64,000 bases of DNA from a bacterium (GTDB lineage Bacteria; Myxococcota_A; UBA9160; UBA4427): positions 100,260 through 164,259 of the forward strand of contig JANSYR010000012.1 in assembly GCA_024742285.1 (NCBI GenBank), in the 5' to 3' direction. Position 1 is the first letter of the stretch. Each line of letters opens with the position of its first letter. The notes under the pieces are model-generated. The model made no database searches, was not told the DNA's origin, and saw nothing but the letters and a program-made list of their open reading frames with translations. Position numbers and translations under genes: made by a program. Below, one piece after another: positions 17,525 to 27,656 of this stretch.

Positions 17525-17556
17525 GACGAGCGATCGGCCCGGGCCCTTCGCTCGTC
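17525..17556. terminator. Bidirectional stem-loop between convergent genes
   Basis: A perfect 9-bp stem GACGAGCGA/TCGCTCGTC encloses a further GGCCCGGGCC palindrome. It sits between the ends of the acyl-CoA dehydrogenase gene (+) and the giant surface-protein gene (-), where a shared terminator is expected. Confidence 0.6.
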
Positions 17557-17633
17557 TCGCGCGGATCTCGCCCGGCTTCGCATCGCGCTGCGTCGCAGAC
17601 CCGCTGCGGGCGGAGTCGTGCGACCGCGCAGGG

Positions 17634-20600
17634 CTAGAACGTGCCCACGATGTTGAAGAAGAAGCCGTGGTGGTCGTAGGAGAGGTCCGTCAGGTCTTCC
17701 GAGAAGTCGGTGAAGTTGTACCCGACGCCGGCCTTCAGGTGGTCGCCGAAGTAGCGGTAGACGGCGGTGAGCGCGCCGGCGCGGCGCTCGTCGAGATCGG
17801 GGAGGGCGAGGACGCGGCCCTCGGCCATGGCTTCCCAGTCCTCGAGGAATCGCCAGTCGAGGCGCACGATCCCGAGGTGCGCGTCGTTGTCGAAATAGTC
17901 CGGGTCCTCGCGGTCGAGGCTGACCTGGCTCAGCCGGTAGGCGTAGCGGGCACCGATCGTCCAGCAGTCGGTCAGGTCGTAGCTCGCATCGATCGAGGCG
18001 ATGTGGCTCTTCTGCAGGAACTGGGCGGAGGTGCCGTTCTGCCCCGTCTGGTCCGCGGTCGGGACGTTGTAGAAGTAGGTGTACTTCACGAGCGAGAAGA
18101 AGCGGTCGTGGGCCACCGGTCGGTAGGCGTAGCCGAGAATCGCCTCCGTGAAGCCGCCGTCGAAGAAGTCCCCTTCGGAGCTGTCGCTGATCGCGTGGTT
18201 GAACTTCGCGAGCAGGCGTCCGTCCTCGTCCATCTGCCACTTCAGATTGTTGCGGAAGAGCCAGGTCGACTGCTCCGAATGCGAACCATCCCCCTGCTCG
18301 GTGTCGAGGAAGACGTATTCGATCCCGCTCGAGAACTGGAGGTCCTCGCCGGAGAAGCCCCCCCGAAGGCCGGCGGCGCGGCGAGTGGTGTCCGCCGCCG
18401 TCCGTCGATCCCGCGTCTCGCCGTCCTCCCAGCTCACGCCGACCGTCCAGCGCTCGGCCGGCGCGTAGTCGACGCCGACCGCGCGAGTGAGACCGACGAC
18501 CGACGCGTGCTGGTACTGGTTCTCGGCGTAGACGCTGGCGCTGTCGCCGAATCGTGATCGTGCGCCGGTGGTCAGGCTCCCGCGTCGCGCGCTGAGCCCG
18601 TCGAAGCCACGCTCGTTGTCGAGCGCGTAGTTCATGTAGAGCTGGGTCCGTTCGTCGTGCTGGTAGTGGCTGCCCGCTCGCGCGGCCGGACCGAGGTCGC
18701 CGTGGGAGACCTCGCCGTCCAGACTGAGGCGGTCGCTGATCCGGTACTCGCCGCCGACGCCGCCGCGGTGGTTGTCGTCGCGGTCACCCGTCGATCGGAC
18801 CGTGGCCTGTCCGAAGGCATAGGCCTGGACTCGTCCGTCGCCGTCCCAGCCGACCTGGAGAACGGCATCGGTCCGGTCGCCTTCCTCCTGGGTCACCGCC
18901 ACGACCGCCGAGTCGTCGCGACGATCCTCGTGCCGCGCGCCCGCCTCGATCTGCCAGTCGTTCGCGATCGTCACCCGGACGTCGACCTCGGCGGCCGTCA
19001 GGACGAGGCCGTCCTCCTGTTCGGTATGGTCGGCCTTCGCGCGGAGCTCGATGTCTTCGCCCACGGGAAGATCGAGGGTGGCGCCGAACTGCTCGGTGTC
19101 CGTTGCGGCGTTGAGCCCCGGCGCGGAGTAGCCGGCGTCGAGCCGCTGGCCGTAGGCGGTCAAGCGGCCCCGCATCGCGGCGATCCACTCCGCGAATTCG
19201 ACGCTCGCGTCGACGCGATAGGCGTAGGCGTCGTCCTCTTCGAGGGCGGGATCCGCCGACGGCTCGAAGTCGAATCCGCCGTCGTTCGAGAGGAGCGAGG
19301 TCGAAAGGCGTCCCTCGCTCCGGCTCGCCTGGATCTTGAGCCAGGAGCCGGCACTGCGTCGCAAGGTCAGGTCGGCGGCGTAGAGGCTGGTGTCGGTCGA
19401 GGACGCCTCGTTGCGGTTGACCGTGATGCCGAGCTTCGCGAGGTCTCCAATCCAATAGTGAGCGCGCGCACCGGCGTTCAGGACGTCGACCTCGTCGAAG
19501 CCCGGTGTGTACTCGTACTGGACGACCAGCCAGACTTCGTCGCCGCTCAGTCCGTCGTTCCGGACGAGCAGGCGATCGTCGGCGATCGCCGAGAGCGGTT
19601 CGCTCAGGAGCACACGGCCCTGGATGTAGTCGACGTCGTAGTCGAGCTCGGGCTGGAGACGCGCGACCTCGCGCACGAGACCCGTTGCCTTGTCGCGGAC
19701 CTCGACGCGGAGTCGCTCGGAGCCGATCAGGAGGTCGCGGCGATTCAGGAAGTAGAGCGAGCCGCCCGTTCCGCGGAATTCCTCGCGGCTCGGGACGGTC
19801 CCGGGCTCCGAGGCGAACGCGTCGAGGAGGATCCGGCGCTCGCCGAAGCTCGTCGTGTCCGTGGACTGCGTCCGCAGGTTGGCACCGTAGAGTCCGCGCT
19901 CGACCAGGGCGAGCTCGTTGTCGTCGTAGCGAACGAGGAAGTTGCCCCAGAGCAGGTGGTCGTCGCCCTTTTCGAGCTTCACGTAGAACTTGCCGAGGGT
20001 CGGTGCGAGCTCTTCGACCGAGCTGTCGTCGCCGAAGGTCGGGAGGTGGTAGTCGGGATCGAGCCGACGGAAGAGCTGGCGAGGCGACTTGTCGAGGAAG
20101 TTCGAGAACAGGTTGTCGATCGGCCCTTCACGCGTATCGGCGCTGGCGGTGAGCTCCCAGTCCTCGCCCCACTTCCCGTTCGTGAAGAAGGCGAGCCGGC
20201 CGTTCGCCCAGTCATCGAGGTCCGGGCCGTTGGTGCCGTCGAGCGCATCCGACGGTCCGTCGCCGAGATCCGTGGACAGGGTGAGATCGGCCAGGCCGAC
20301 GAAGAACCAGTCGTTCCGTTCGAGCTCGAGGTCGCGCAGGAAGAGCTCGCCGTTGCCTTCCTCGTCGAGGACCGCCACCTCGACCGTGTGCAGACCGGCC
20401 GGCAGCAGCACTTCGCCGGTGAACTGACCGTCCGGGTTCACGGGCAGCTCGGTTCCGGCCAGCCAGACGGTGTGGCCCGCCGGGATGTCGTCGCCGGTAA
20501 TGCGCACGCTGCTGGCGCTTCCGATCGGGATGTTGCGGACGGTGCGGTCGCTCTCGCCGTAGCCGGCGAGGAGTGCTTCGCCCTCCGTGATCTCCGGCTC

Positions 20601-23600
20601 GAAGGCGTCCAGCGGGCCTTCGCCGCTCTCGCTGGGCGCCAGCCAGAGCGACTGCGGGGCCGTCTCGTCCCAGAGGCCGTCCTCGTCGTAGACGCGAAGC
20701 ACGACCGCGAGCGCTTCGAAGGGCGATCGGGCGAGGCTCGGATCCGGGGTCCAGCTGCCTTCTCCGTCGGCGTCGAGCTCGGCGATCGCGATCGGCTCGT
20801 CCCGGACCGAGTCGCCCTGCACGAAGATCCGGACCTCCGCCCGCTCGATGAAGTGCGGGTAGTTGTTGTACATGCGGAAGCGAACGGGCTCGCCGGTCGA
20901 CGTCATGGGTGTCGAGGAGAGGCTCAGTCTTCGCTCGGACTCGAGGTCGTCGAAGCGGAAGGCGATCTCTGCGTCTTCGAGCGCGACGTCGGTGCAGCGC
21001 TGGATGTCGGCCGAGTTGCGACGGGGGTCGTCGATCGGCACGCCGTCGACGGTGATGCGCATCGGGTTCAGTGAGAGCGGCGCCTGCGGCTCGAGCTCGC
21101 GCGTCAGGGCGAGGGCCTCGATGCCGTCGCGTCGATCGTCGATCGCCGGCTCGTCGTAGACCACCTGGACCCGGATGTGATCGGAATCGCCCTGGAAGAA
21201 GCCCCCGTTCACGACGTCGTCCGCGTGAACGAAGCCCCGTCCCTCGTGCTCGACCTGGTCGTCACGCAGCGTGAGCAGCTCCTGCACCCGCTCGAGCGTC
21301 CGCCGCGCCCGCGACGTCGACAGGCCGATGTCGTCGCCGTAGACATCGGCGACGCGACGCGTGAGGCCCGCGTTCCGCGTGTAGCCGATGAAGCGCACGC
21401 GCGGCGCCTCGCGCTCGGCGATCTCCGAGAGAGCGCGCTCGAGTCGGTCCAGGAAGTCCGCCGGAATCACGGCCTCGCCGTCGACGAATGCGAGCGGAGG
21501 GAGACTTCCCTCGCTCGGCTCGTGGATCCGGGTCACCGCCGTATCCGCGTCATCGTCGCTCGGACAGATCTGCGGCTCGTTCGGGAGCTCGAGGAGCGCA
21601 TCGTCGTACCAGAACTCGACCTCGATCCGTCGGTTGAGTGCGCGTCCGCGTTCCGTCGCGTTCGAGGCGACCGGCCGCGAAGCGCCGAGTCCGTCGCTGT
21701 CGACGGCGGCGGAGGGCAGATCGAGGGCGTCCATCAGCTGGAGCGCGACCCGGCGGGCGCGAGCCTTCGAGAGGGAGCGGGCGTCGCCGTAGATCCGGGC
21801 GGCGCGACCCTCGAGCGGGACGTCGTCCGTGTGGGCGATGAGCTTGATCGTCACGTTCCGGCGATCCGCCAGACGCTCGAGGGTCTCCCGGATCTGTGCG
21901 ACGAAACGGTTCGGAAGATCGGTCAGCTCGTCTCGGTACGGGAGCGGCTGGATCAGGTTGCGGATACGCGCGCGCTTCTCGTGGCCGTCGCGGTAGCGGA
22001 GCTTGCAGACGGTCTCGGTCCGGCAGACCTTGAATCGACGCACGTCCTCGCGAACCACGACGTCTTCGGTCCCCGCGACGGCGCGGGGCTCGTCGTACCA
22101 GATCTCGACCTCGACGCGACGGTTCAGCGCTCGGCCCTCGGGTGTGTCGTTCGAGGAGAGGGGCTGGGTGGCTCCGACCCAGGAGAACGAGATCGATTCC
22201 GGCGGGAGGGAGAGGGCGCGCTGGAGCAGCTCCGCCATCTCGCCGGCCCGTTCGCGCGAGAGCCCCTCGTTGTCGCCGAATCGCGCGCGGAGCTCGGCGG
22301 AGAGCGCCTGGTCGTCGGCGTGGCCCACGAGGTGGAGTCGCACGTTCTGCAGGTGCTGCATCGACGCGAGCTGGTCGCGGATCGCCGCGACCACGTCCGG
22401 CGGGAGGTCCGCGCGACCCGACTCGAAGCGGATCGGCGGGACGACGTCGGTCAGCTTGATCGTGTCGACGGCGTCCTCGAGGACCGCACGGGACTCGAGA
22501 CGGTCGGAGGTCGACTCGCGGGCCGCCTCCGGATCGGTTGCCCAGAGGGTCGACGTCTCGTCCGGCGAGAGGTGGCGCTCCCCCGACTGCCCGGCGTCCG
22601 GCGCGATCTCCGAGAGGAGGGCAGGGGGACCGGCGCCCACGTGGGGCAGGGCGCCCTGGATCGCGCTGGTCTCGTCCGCACTCGGGCGCCGCAGGGGCGT
22701 TCGGGTCGCGCGACCATCCGCGCGACGGAAGATCTCGGTCTCGATCTCGAGCTTATCGCCGTCTCGATCCTGCCAACGTTCGCGGATGAGCGCCTCGACC
22801 GCCTTCAGTCGCGCGCGAACGAGGGCTTCGTCCTCGCGGTCCGCGAGATAGGAGAGCCGCAGGATCGATTCCGCCTTCCCGAGCTCGTCGAGGAGGAGCG
22901 GCAGGCGCGATGCCCAGTGGGCGCGCAGGGTCGTTCCGCCGGGCTCGAAGACGACGTCCGAGAGGTCGAGACCGACCACGCGCTGAATCGCCGCGCCGAA
23001 GTCGAGCTCGAGCGTCTTGCCCCGCGTCGCGCGTCCGACCTTCGTCTGGCGCGTGGTCATGCGGTAGCCGCTCGGGAGCGTGCGGTCGTCGAGTTTGAGG
23101 ACGAAGTTGCTGCCTCGGCGTTCGTTCGGGACGATCGCGCAGGTGATGTGGAAGCGACCGTGGGGATCCGTGCGGACGGCGAGGCCCCGCAGCGTGACCA
23201 GCCGGACGTCGGGAAGGCCGAGCTCTCCGGGATCCTGACGGCCGTCGCGGTTCCGGTCGTCGAAGACCTTGCCGATCACGTCGGTACAGTCGAAGGTGGG
23301 GTCGGGAGAGACACGGACGGTCGCGCTCGCCTGGGCCGAGACGGCGCCGCCGCTGATCGTGTTCAGTGCGAAGGCGCGATTCGTGAACTCGCCTTCCGTC
23401 ACGCCGGCGCCGACCGCAAGGAGCAGGACGATCGTGCGCGGCGTGGAGGGGGCGAGCGTGAGGCCGGTCCACACGAGCTCGTTACCCGTCCGGACGGGCT
23501 CCGTCGGGGCGCCGTCGAGCCGCGCCGAGCCCTCGACATAGCGGAAGCCGGCGGGGAAGCGGTCGATGATCTCGAGGTCGCCGAGGGGGACGCCCAGGGT

Positions 23601-26600
23601 GTTGTTCACGACGATCTCGTAGGGGACGAGCTCGCCGCGGGTGACGTCGATCTTCGGGGTGGTCTTGCGGATCGAGACGGCGCCACCGAGGACCGGATCG
23701 AGCGGGATCGCGTTGTTGAAGATCTGATTCGTTCCGCTCGAGGCACTGCTGAGCGTCACGTGGAGCTGGTAGTTCGTGCCCGGATCGCCCGACGGCTCGC
23801 TCGGCGCGTTCGCGTCGGGGCGGACTTCGCAGTGCTGGTTCGTGGCGGGGATCGCGTCGATGCCGGCGTTCCCGGGACACGCGGGGACGGAGAAGGGCGG
23901 CGTCGAGTCGTCGCTCTGCGGCGGGATCAGGAGGGAGAGCGAATCGCTGAAGGCGCCCCCGGTCGGTATTCGGGGTTCGATCAGGTAGGCGCCGCCGTCG
24001 GGACACGACGGACCGAAGACCAGGTCGAATTTGTACCAGCCGCTCGTCGGGGTCACCTGGCCCTGCTGGTTCGGGTCCGCGAAGCAGCTGGAGGGAAGCA
24101 GGGTCCCCGAGCCGGCGTTGCGCATCTGGAGCGTCGCGCCGGCGACCGGGGTCCGCGCGATCGACTCGTAGATGAGTCCGTTCGGCGTCACCGGCAGGTT
24201 CAGGTCGGTCGCGAGTCCGCCCGAGGCGAGTACGATCGCGGTGATCTCCTGCTGCCCGTCGGTGTAGGGCGATACGGTCGCGCCCATCGACGCGGCATTC
24301 ACCCCCGCCCCCGGCGCCCGGAAGCGCACTGCGTAGGTGTCGGGGCTCAGGTCGTTCGGCGGGATCGCCCGGAATACCCAGGCGCCGTTCGTATCGGTCG
24401 TCGCGGTCTGGATCGTCGCGCCGTTGCGCACGAGCTCGACCGTCCAGCCGGCCAGCGCGTCGTCGGTCGGGCCGCCGTTCACGTCGTCGAAGTCCTGGTC
24501 GTGCCAGACGCTGCCGCTCAGGGTGCCGACGCCGGGCGTACCGCCGACGGTGATGGTGACGCTGGCGTTCGCCATGCCCGCGGCGCCCCAGGTGACGTCG
24601 GCGGTGTTGGTGATCGGCGTGCCCATGAGGGCGGTGATCACGACCTGGAAGCGCAGCGTGACCACGCCGCCGACCGCGAGGTCGCCGTAGGTGGCGCCGT
24701 AGTCCGCCGTCAGGAGGGCACCGCCGCCGTCGACGATGCCGGCGGTCGCGCCATTCATCGTGGCGGAGCCGGGGACGTAGGTCGTGCCCGCCGGGATCGG
24801 ATCGGTCACGACGACGTTCATCGCCGGGGCGCTGCCCACGTTGCGGACCGTGACGAGATACTCGAGCGTGCCCCCGGTCAGCGCCGGACCGCCGCCGACG
24901 ACGCTCACCTGCTTCGCGATGGTGACCTGCTCGGCGCCGCCGATCACGACGACCGTCGGCTCGGGTCCCGTCGCGGGATTCCCGTCGCCATCCGTCAGCG
25001 TGGGAGGCAGCTCGTCGGTCGTGACGCGGGCCTGGTTGCTGATGATCCCGCCGACGGGCGCCGTCCCCTCGACGTCGAGATCGAACGTGACGACCGCGTT
25101 CTCACCCGGCGCGATCACCCCCGCGCCCGCGATGGGGAGCGGCGGCGTGAGGCCCGACGAAGCGATCGGGAGGCCCCCGGGCTCGGCGAGCGGACCGTCC
25201 GCGCCCGGCGGGTCGGTCACGGCGAGGCCGTTCAGCGTCGTAGAGCCGAGGACGTAGTCGGTGTAGGTCGGGATCGCGTCGAAGAGTGCGACCTGGGTCG
25301 CGGGGACCGCGCCGTCGTTGTAGACCGTGATCGTGTAGCGGAGGCGATCGCCCGGATCGACCTGGCCGATCACGCCGCCGTCCGTCACGAGGACGACGCT
25401 CTTCGGCGCGAAGAGCAGCGGGGTGCGGCCGACGACGTCGCGGGTCGGATCGTCCGGGAGCGGCGTGCGAGGATCGTCGGAGGGCTGGTCGATCACGTTC
25501 GCGACCGGTGCGCTCACGAAAGCCTGGTTCGCGATGACCGTACCGTCGAGGACACCGGCGTCGACGAGGACCTCGAACACGATCGTCGCGACGTTGTCCG
25601 CCGTCGGCGAGGTGTCGGCGCGCATCGCTCCCGGCGTCGGGTCCTCGGGCGCATTCAGCAGGATGCCTGCCGTGAGCGGCGAGATCCCGCCCGGTCCATC
25701 GGCCACCGGCGCGCCGTTCAGCGTCGTGCTGCCCGCCACGTACGTCGTGTTCGTGGGAATCGGGTCACGGAGGATCGCGTCGACCGCGTCGTCGGTGCCG
25801 ACGTTCTTGACGGTGATCGTGTAGCGGAGGCGCTCGCCCGCCAGGAGCTCGGCGGGGTCGCCGTCGGGATAGGCCGAGATCTTCTCCACCTGGAAGTCCG
25901 GCGCGGAGTCGATCGTCACGACCGTCGGGTCCTCGTCGCCGGCGACGAAGGGGTCGGCGGCGCCGTTCACACTCGGGTCGTCGCTCTGCGCGAAGGCCAC
26001 GTCGGCGATCGCGAGCGCCGACTGGTTCGTCGCGAGCGTCCCGTCCGGGATCGGCGTTGCGAGCGTGACGTCGAACTCGACGAGCAGGCTACCGCCCGCC
26101 GCGACCGCGAGGTCACGGACGTCCAGCAGCCCCGTGCCCGCGGCCCCGCCCGACGGATTCGTGCCGCTCGCGTCGACGCCGGCGGGCAGGGTCACGAGAA
26201 CGAGGGAGCCCGGCTCGAAGACCGGGGTCGCATTCAGCGCATCGATTTCGTCGCGGAGATCGAACCCGCTCAAGGCATTCGGCGAGCGGTTCTCGAAGGA
26301 GAGTCGGTAGCGGAGCGTGTCGCCCGGCACCGCGTTCGTGATCGGCGTGAACGCGACCGGGTCCACGACCGTCTTCTCGAAGAGGTAGTCGAGGGGATCC
26401 GTGCTGACGGTGTGGGCATCCTCGTGGTCGACGGTGCCGACGGTGCCGTCGCTGAGCGTGCGCGTGTAGACCCCACGACCGGCATTCGTCGACGCGTCGT
26501 CGTACCACTCGGTCGCGCCGGCGACGTTCGTGAGCGAGACACCGGCCTGCGTGTCGCCGTCGAGCTGTGCGCGATAGGTGACGATCAGGCGTTCGTCTTC

Positions 26601-27581
26601 GGCGATCACCGAAGCCGCCGAGAGCATCGTCAGCTCGAGCTCGCACGTCGGCGCTCCCGCGTACGCGCGCGTGTAGTCCACGCCCTCGACGAGGGGACCC
26701 TTCCCGGGGACCGGCGTGACGCCGTCGGCCGCGAAGACCCGGGCCGAGAGGATCTCGGGCGGGACGTCGCAGAGGCCGCCGGTCGCGCCGTCGGGGAGGA
26801 CGTCGAGCAGGGTGGCGTTCCAGGCGTCGTTCGGCCCGGTGTTCTGGACGTCGAGGGTGAAGGTCCCGGGCTGGGCGAGGGTGAGCGTCGCCGGCCCGGT
26901 CTTCGTCATCTCGAGGACCGGCGGGACGAGCGCGAACTCGGTCTCGAGGTCCGCCGTGTTGACGACGCCACCCTCGCGGGTGATGAACTCGCCGACCGGG
27001 TCGCCGCTCGGGTCGAGGAAGCTGAGCCCGAGAGTGTAGGTCTTGCCGCCGATCGTGAACGTCGTCGGATCCGGCGCTTCGAAGAAGATCACGCGGTCGG
27101 TACAGCCCTCTCCGGGCGGCGTCGGATAGGGACAGGGGTCGAGGTTGTTCGGCGTCTCCTCGTGGGTGAACGAGAAGGTGAAGGTGAGCGGACCGGTCGG
27201 GACGCCGTCGACGTCGAACTCGAGCACGAAGTCGAGATCGACCGACGTGAGGGACGGATCGGGGACCGTGAAGTTCCGGTGCGCGAAGTCGGCGACCGGG
27301 AACTGGTTCGGGTCCGGGATCGTGATCGTGACGTCGTAGCCACTCTGCGGAAACGCCCCGCCCCAGCTGATGCTCGAGGTCGGCACGCCGTTCGTGATCG
27401 CGGGATCGCCGGGCTGGACGCCGGGGACGTTGTCCTGGGCGTTCCGCCAGGAGGCGGTGGCCGAGTTGAAGGTGACGACCTGAGCGGCCGCGGTCCCGGG
27501 GAGCGACAACAGGACGATCGCGGCCAGGGTGCGCAACACCCTGCCGAATCTCCCGGCGCTTCTCCGTTCCCACGTTCGCAT
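17634..27581 (-). CDS. Giant surface protein: DUF11 repeats, OmpA-like modules, outer-membrane barrel
   Basis: A 3315-aa exported protein. Residues 1-33 are a signal peptide (cleavage after TAAA). Residues 35-205 resemble choice-of-anchor-type domains (FTIGGKTYTLGLSF). From about 220 to 1420 come at least six DUF11-like Ig modules (for example LRYTITVKNVGTDDAVDAIL, RYTITVYNDGAVPATQVALF) and SdrD-like domains near 1020 and 1430. OmpA-like modules follow: a degenerate one (about 1534-1612) and three with LSxxRA helices (about 1707-1829, 1874-1992, 2024-2144), expected to bind peptidoglycan. From about 2424 alternating strands form a barrel ending in NIVGTF; the C-terminal Phe fits BAM insertion. 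I choose the ATG at 27581 because the possible ribosome binding site GGAACGAGAG lies just upstream; a GTG at 27599 falls inside that element. The leader has a c-di-GMP riboswitch. It is probably an adhesin or the outer part of the upstream motor complex. Confidence 0.9.
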   Translation of the reverse strand: MRTWERRSAGRFGRVLRTLAAIVLLSLPGTAAAQVVTFNSATASWRNAQDNVPGVQPGDPAITNGVPTSSISWGGAFPQSGYDVTITIPDPNQFPVADFAHRNFTVPDPSLTSVDLDFVLEFDVDGVPTGPLTFTFSFTHEETPNNLDPCPYPTPPGEGCTDRVIFFEAPDPTTFTIGGKTYTLGLSFLDPSGDPVGEFITREGGVVNTADLETEFALVPPVLEMTKTGPATLTLAQPGTFTLDVQNTGPNDAWNATLLDVLPDGATGGLCDVPPEILSARVFAADGVTPVPGKGPLVEGVDYTRAYAGAPTCELELTMLSAASVIAEDERLIVTYRAQLDGDTQAGVSLTNVAGATEWYDDASTNAGRGVYTRTLSDGTVGTVDHEDAHTVSTDPLDYLFEKTVVDPVAFTPITNAVPGDTLRYRLSFENRSPNALSGFDLRDEIDALNATPVFEPGSLVLVTLPAGVDASGTNPSGGAAGTGLLDVRDLAVAAGGSLLVEFDVTLATPIPDGTLATNQSALAIADVAFAQSDDPSVNGAADPFVAGDEDPTVVTIDSAPDFQVEKISAYPDGDPAELLAGERLRYTITVKNVGTDDAVDAILRDPIPTNTTYVAGSTTLNGAPVADGPGGISPLTAGILLNAPEDPTPGAMRADTSPTADNVATIVFEVLVDAGVLDGTVIANQAFVSAPVANVIDQPSDDPRTPLPDDPTRDVVGRTPLLFAPKSVVLVTDGGVIGQVDPGDRLRYTITVYNDGAVPATQVALFDAIPTYTDYVLGSTTLNGLAVTDPPGADGPLAEPGGLPIASSGLTPPLPIAGAGVIAPGENAVVTFDLDVEGTAPVGGIISNQARVTTDELPPTLTDGDGNPATGPEPTVVVIGGAEQVTIAKQVSVVGGGPALTGGTLEYLVTVRNVGSAPAMNVVVTDPIPAGTTYVPGSATMNGATAGIVDGGGALLTADYGATYGDLAVGGVVTLRFQVVITALMGTPITNTADVTWGAAGMANASVTITVGGTPGVGTLSGSVWHDQDFDDVNGGPTDDALAGWTVELVRNGATIQTATTDTNGAWVFRAIPPNDLSPDTYAVRFRAPGAGVNAASMGATVSPYTDGQQEITAIVLASGGLATDLNLPVTPNGLIYESIARTPVAGATLQMRNAGSGTLLPSSCFADPNQQGQVTPTSGWYKFDLVFGPSCPDGGAYLIEPRIPTGGAFSDSLSLLIPPQSDDSTPPFSVPACPGNAGIDAIPATNQHCEVRPDANAPSEPSGDPGTNYQLHVTLSSASSGTNQIFNNAIPLDPVLGGAVSIRKTTPKIDVTRGELVPYEIVVNNTLGVPLGDLEIIDRFPAGFRYVEGSARLDGAPTEPVRTGNELVWTGLTLAPSTPRTIVLLLAVGAGVTEGEFTNRAFALNTISGGAVSAQASATVRVSPDPTFDCTDVIGKVFDDRNRDGRQDPGELGLPDVRLVTLRGLAVRTDPHGRFHITCAIVPNERRGSNFVLKLDDRTLPSGYRMTTRQTKVGRATRGKTLELDFGAAIQRVVGLDLSDVVFEPGGTTLRAHWASRLPLLLDELGKAESILRLSYLADREDEALVRARLKAVEALIRERWQDRDGDKLEIETEIFRRADGRATRTPLRRPSADETSAIQGALPHVGAGPPALLSEIAPDAGQSGERHLSPDETSTLWATDPEAARESTSDRLESRAVLEDAVDTIKLTDVVPPIRFESGRADLPPDVVAAIRDQLASMQHLQNVRLHLVGHADDQALSAELRARFGDNEGLSRERAGEMAELLQRALSLPPESISFSWVGATQPLSSNDTPEGRALNRRVEVEIWYDEPRAVAGTEDVVVREDVRRFKVCRTETVCKLRYRDGHEKRARIRNLIQPLPYRDELTDLPNRFVAQIRETLERLADRRNVTIKLIAHTDDVPLEGRAARIYGDARSLSKARARRVALQLMDALDLPSAAVDSDGLGASRPVASNATERGRALNRRIEVEFWYDDALLELPNEPQICPSDDDADTAVTRIHEPSEGSLPPLAFVDGEAVIPADFLDRLERALSEIAEREAPRVRFIGYTRNAGLTRRVADVYGDDIGLSTSRARRTLERVQELLTLRDDQVEHEGRGFVHADDVVNGGFFQGDSDHIRVQVVYDEPAIDDRRDGIEALALTRELEPQAPLSLNPMRITVDGVPIDDPRRNSADIQRCTDVALEDAEIAFRFDDLESERRLSLSSTPMTSTGEPVRFRMYNNYPHFIERAEVRIFVQGDSVRDEPIAIAELDADGEGSWTPDPSLARSPFEALAVVLRVYDEDGLWDETAPQSLWLAPSESGEGPLDAFEPEITEGEALLAGYGESDRTVRNIPIGSASSVRITGDDIPAGHTVWLAGTELPVNPDGQFTGEVLLPAGLHTVEVAVLDEEGNGELFLRDLELERNDWFFVGLADLTLSTDLGDGPSDALDGTNGPDLDDWANGRLAFFTNGKWGEDWELTASADTREGPIDNLFSNFLDKSPRQLFRRLDPDYHLPTFGDDSSVEELAPTLGKFYVKLEKGDDHLLWGNFLVRYDDNELALVERGLYGANLRTQSTDTTSFGERRILLDAFASEPGTVPSREEFRGTGGSLYFLNRRDLLIGSERLRVEVRDKATGLVREVARLQPELDYDVDYIQGRVLLSEPLSAIADDRLLVRNDGLSGDEVWLVVQYEYTPGFDEVDVLNAGARAHYWIGDLAKLGITVNRNEASSTDTSLYAADLTLRRSAGSWLKIQASRSEGRLSTSLLSNDGGFDFEPSADPALEEDDAYAYRVDASVEFAEWIAAMRGRLTAYGQRLDAGYSAPGLNAATDTEQFGATLDLPVGEDIELRAKADHTEQEDGLVLTAAEVDVRVTIANDWQIEAGARHEDRRDDSAVVAVTQEEGDRTDAVLQVGWDGDGRVQAYAFGQATVRSTGDRDDNHRGGVGGEYRISDRLSLDGEVSHGDLGPAARAGSHYQHDERTQLYMNYALDNERGFDGLSARRGSLTTGARSRFGDSASVYAENQYQHASVVGLTRAVGVDYAPAERWTVGVSWEDGETRDRRTAADTTRRAAGLRGGFSGEDLQFSSGIEYVFLDTEQGDGSHSEQSTWLFRNNLKWQMDEDGRLLAKFNHAISDSSEGDFFDGGFTEAILGYAYRPVAHDRFFSLVKYTYFYNVPTADQTGQNGTSAQFLQKSHIASIDASYDLTDCWTIGARYAYRLSQVSLDREDPDYFDNDAHLGIVRLDWRFLEDWEAMAEGRVLALPDLDERRAGALTAVYRYFGDHLKAGVGYNFTDFSEDLTDLSYDHHGFFFNIVGTF

Positions 27582-27586
27582 CACGT

Positions 27587-27637
27587 TCTCTCGTTCCACC
27601 GGGAACTTCGAGCGGGTGCGCGCGTCGGAACGAGAGA
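27587..27637 (-). promoter_or_regulatory. RBS-sequestering hairpin (probable riboswitch expression platform)
   Basis: On the minus strand TCTCTCGTTCC (27637-27627) is perfectly complementary to GGAACGAGAGA (27597-27587), an 11-bp stem with a 29-base loop. The 3' arm contains the only purine-rich ribosome binding site and ends 5 bases before the ATG at 27581. Folded, it would block translation of the giant surface protein. Confidence 0.65.
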
Positions 27638-27656
27638 GCCCTCGGAATCGGGCCTC

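Noticed and set aside
17634-20310. The C-terminal barrel of the giant protein as a TonB-dependent receptor
   Set aside because: No plug domain or TonB box is visible; the part before the barrel consists of OmpA-like and Ig-like modules.
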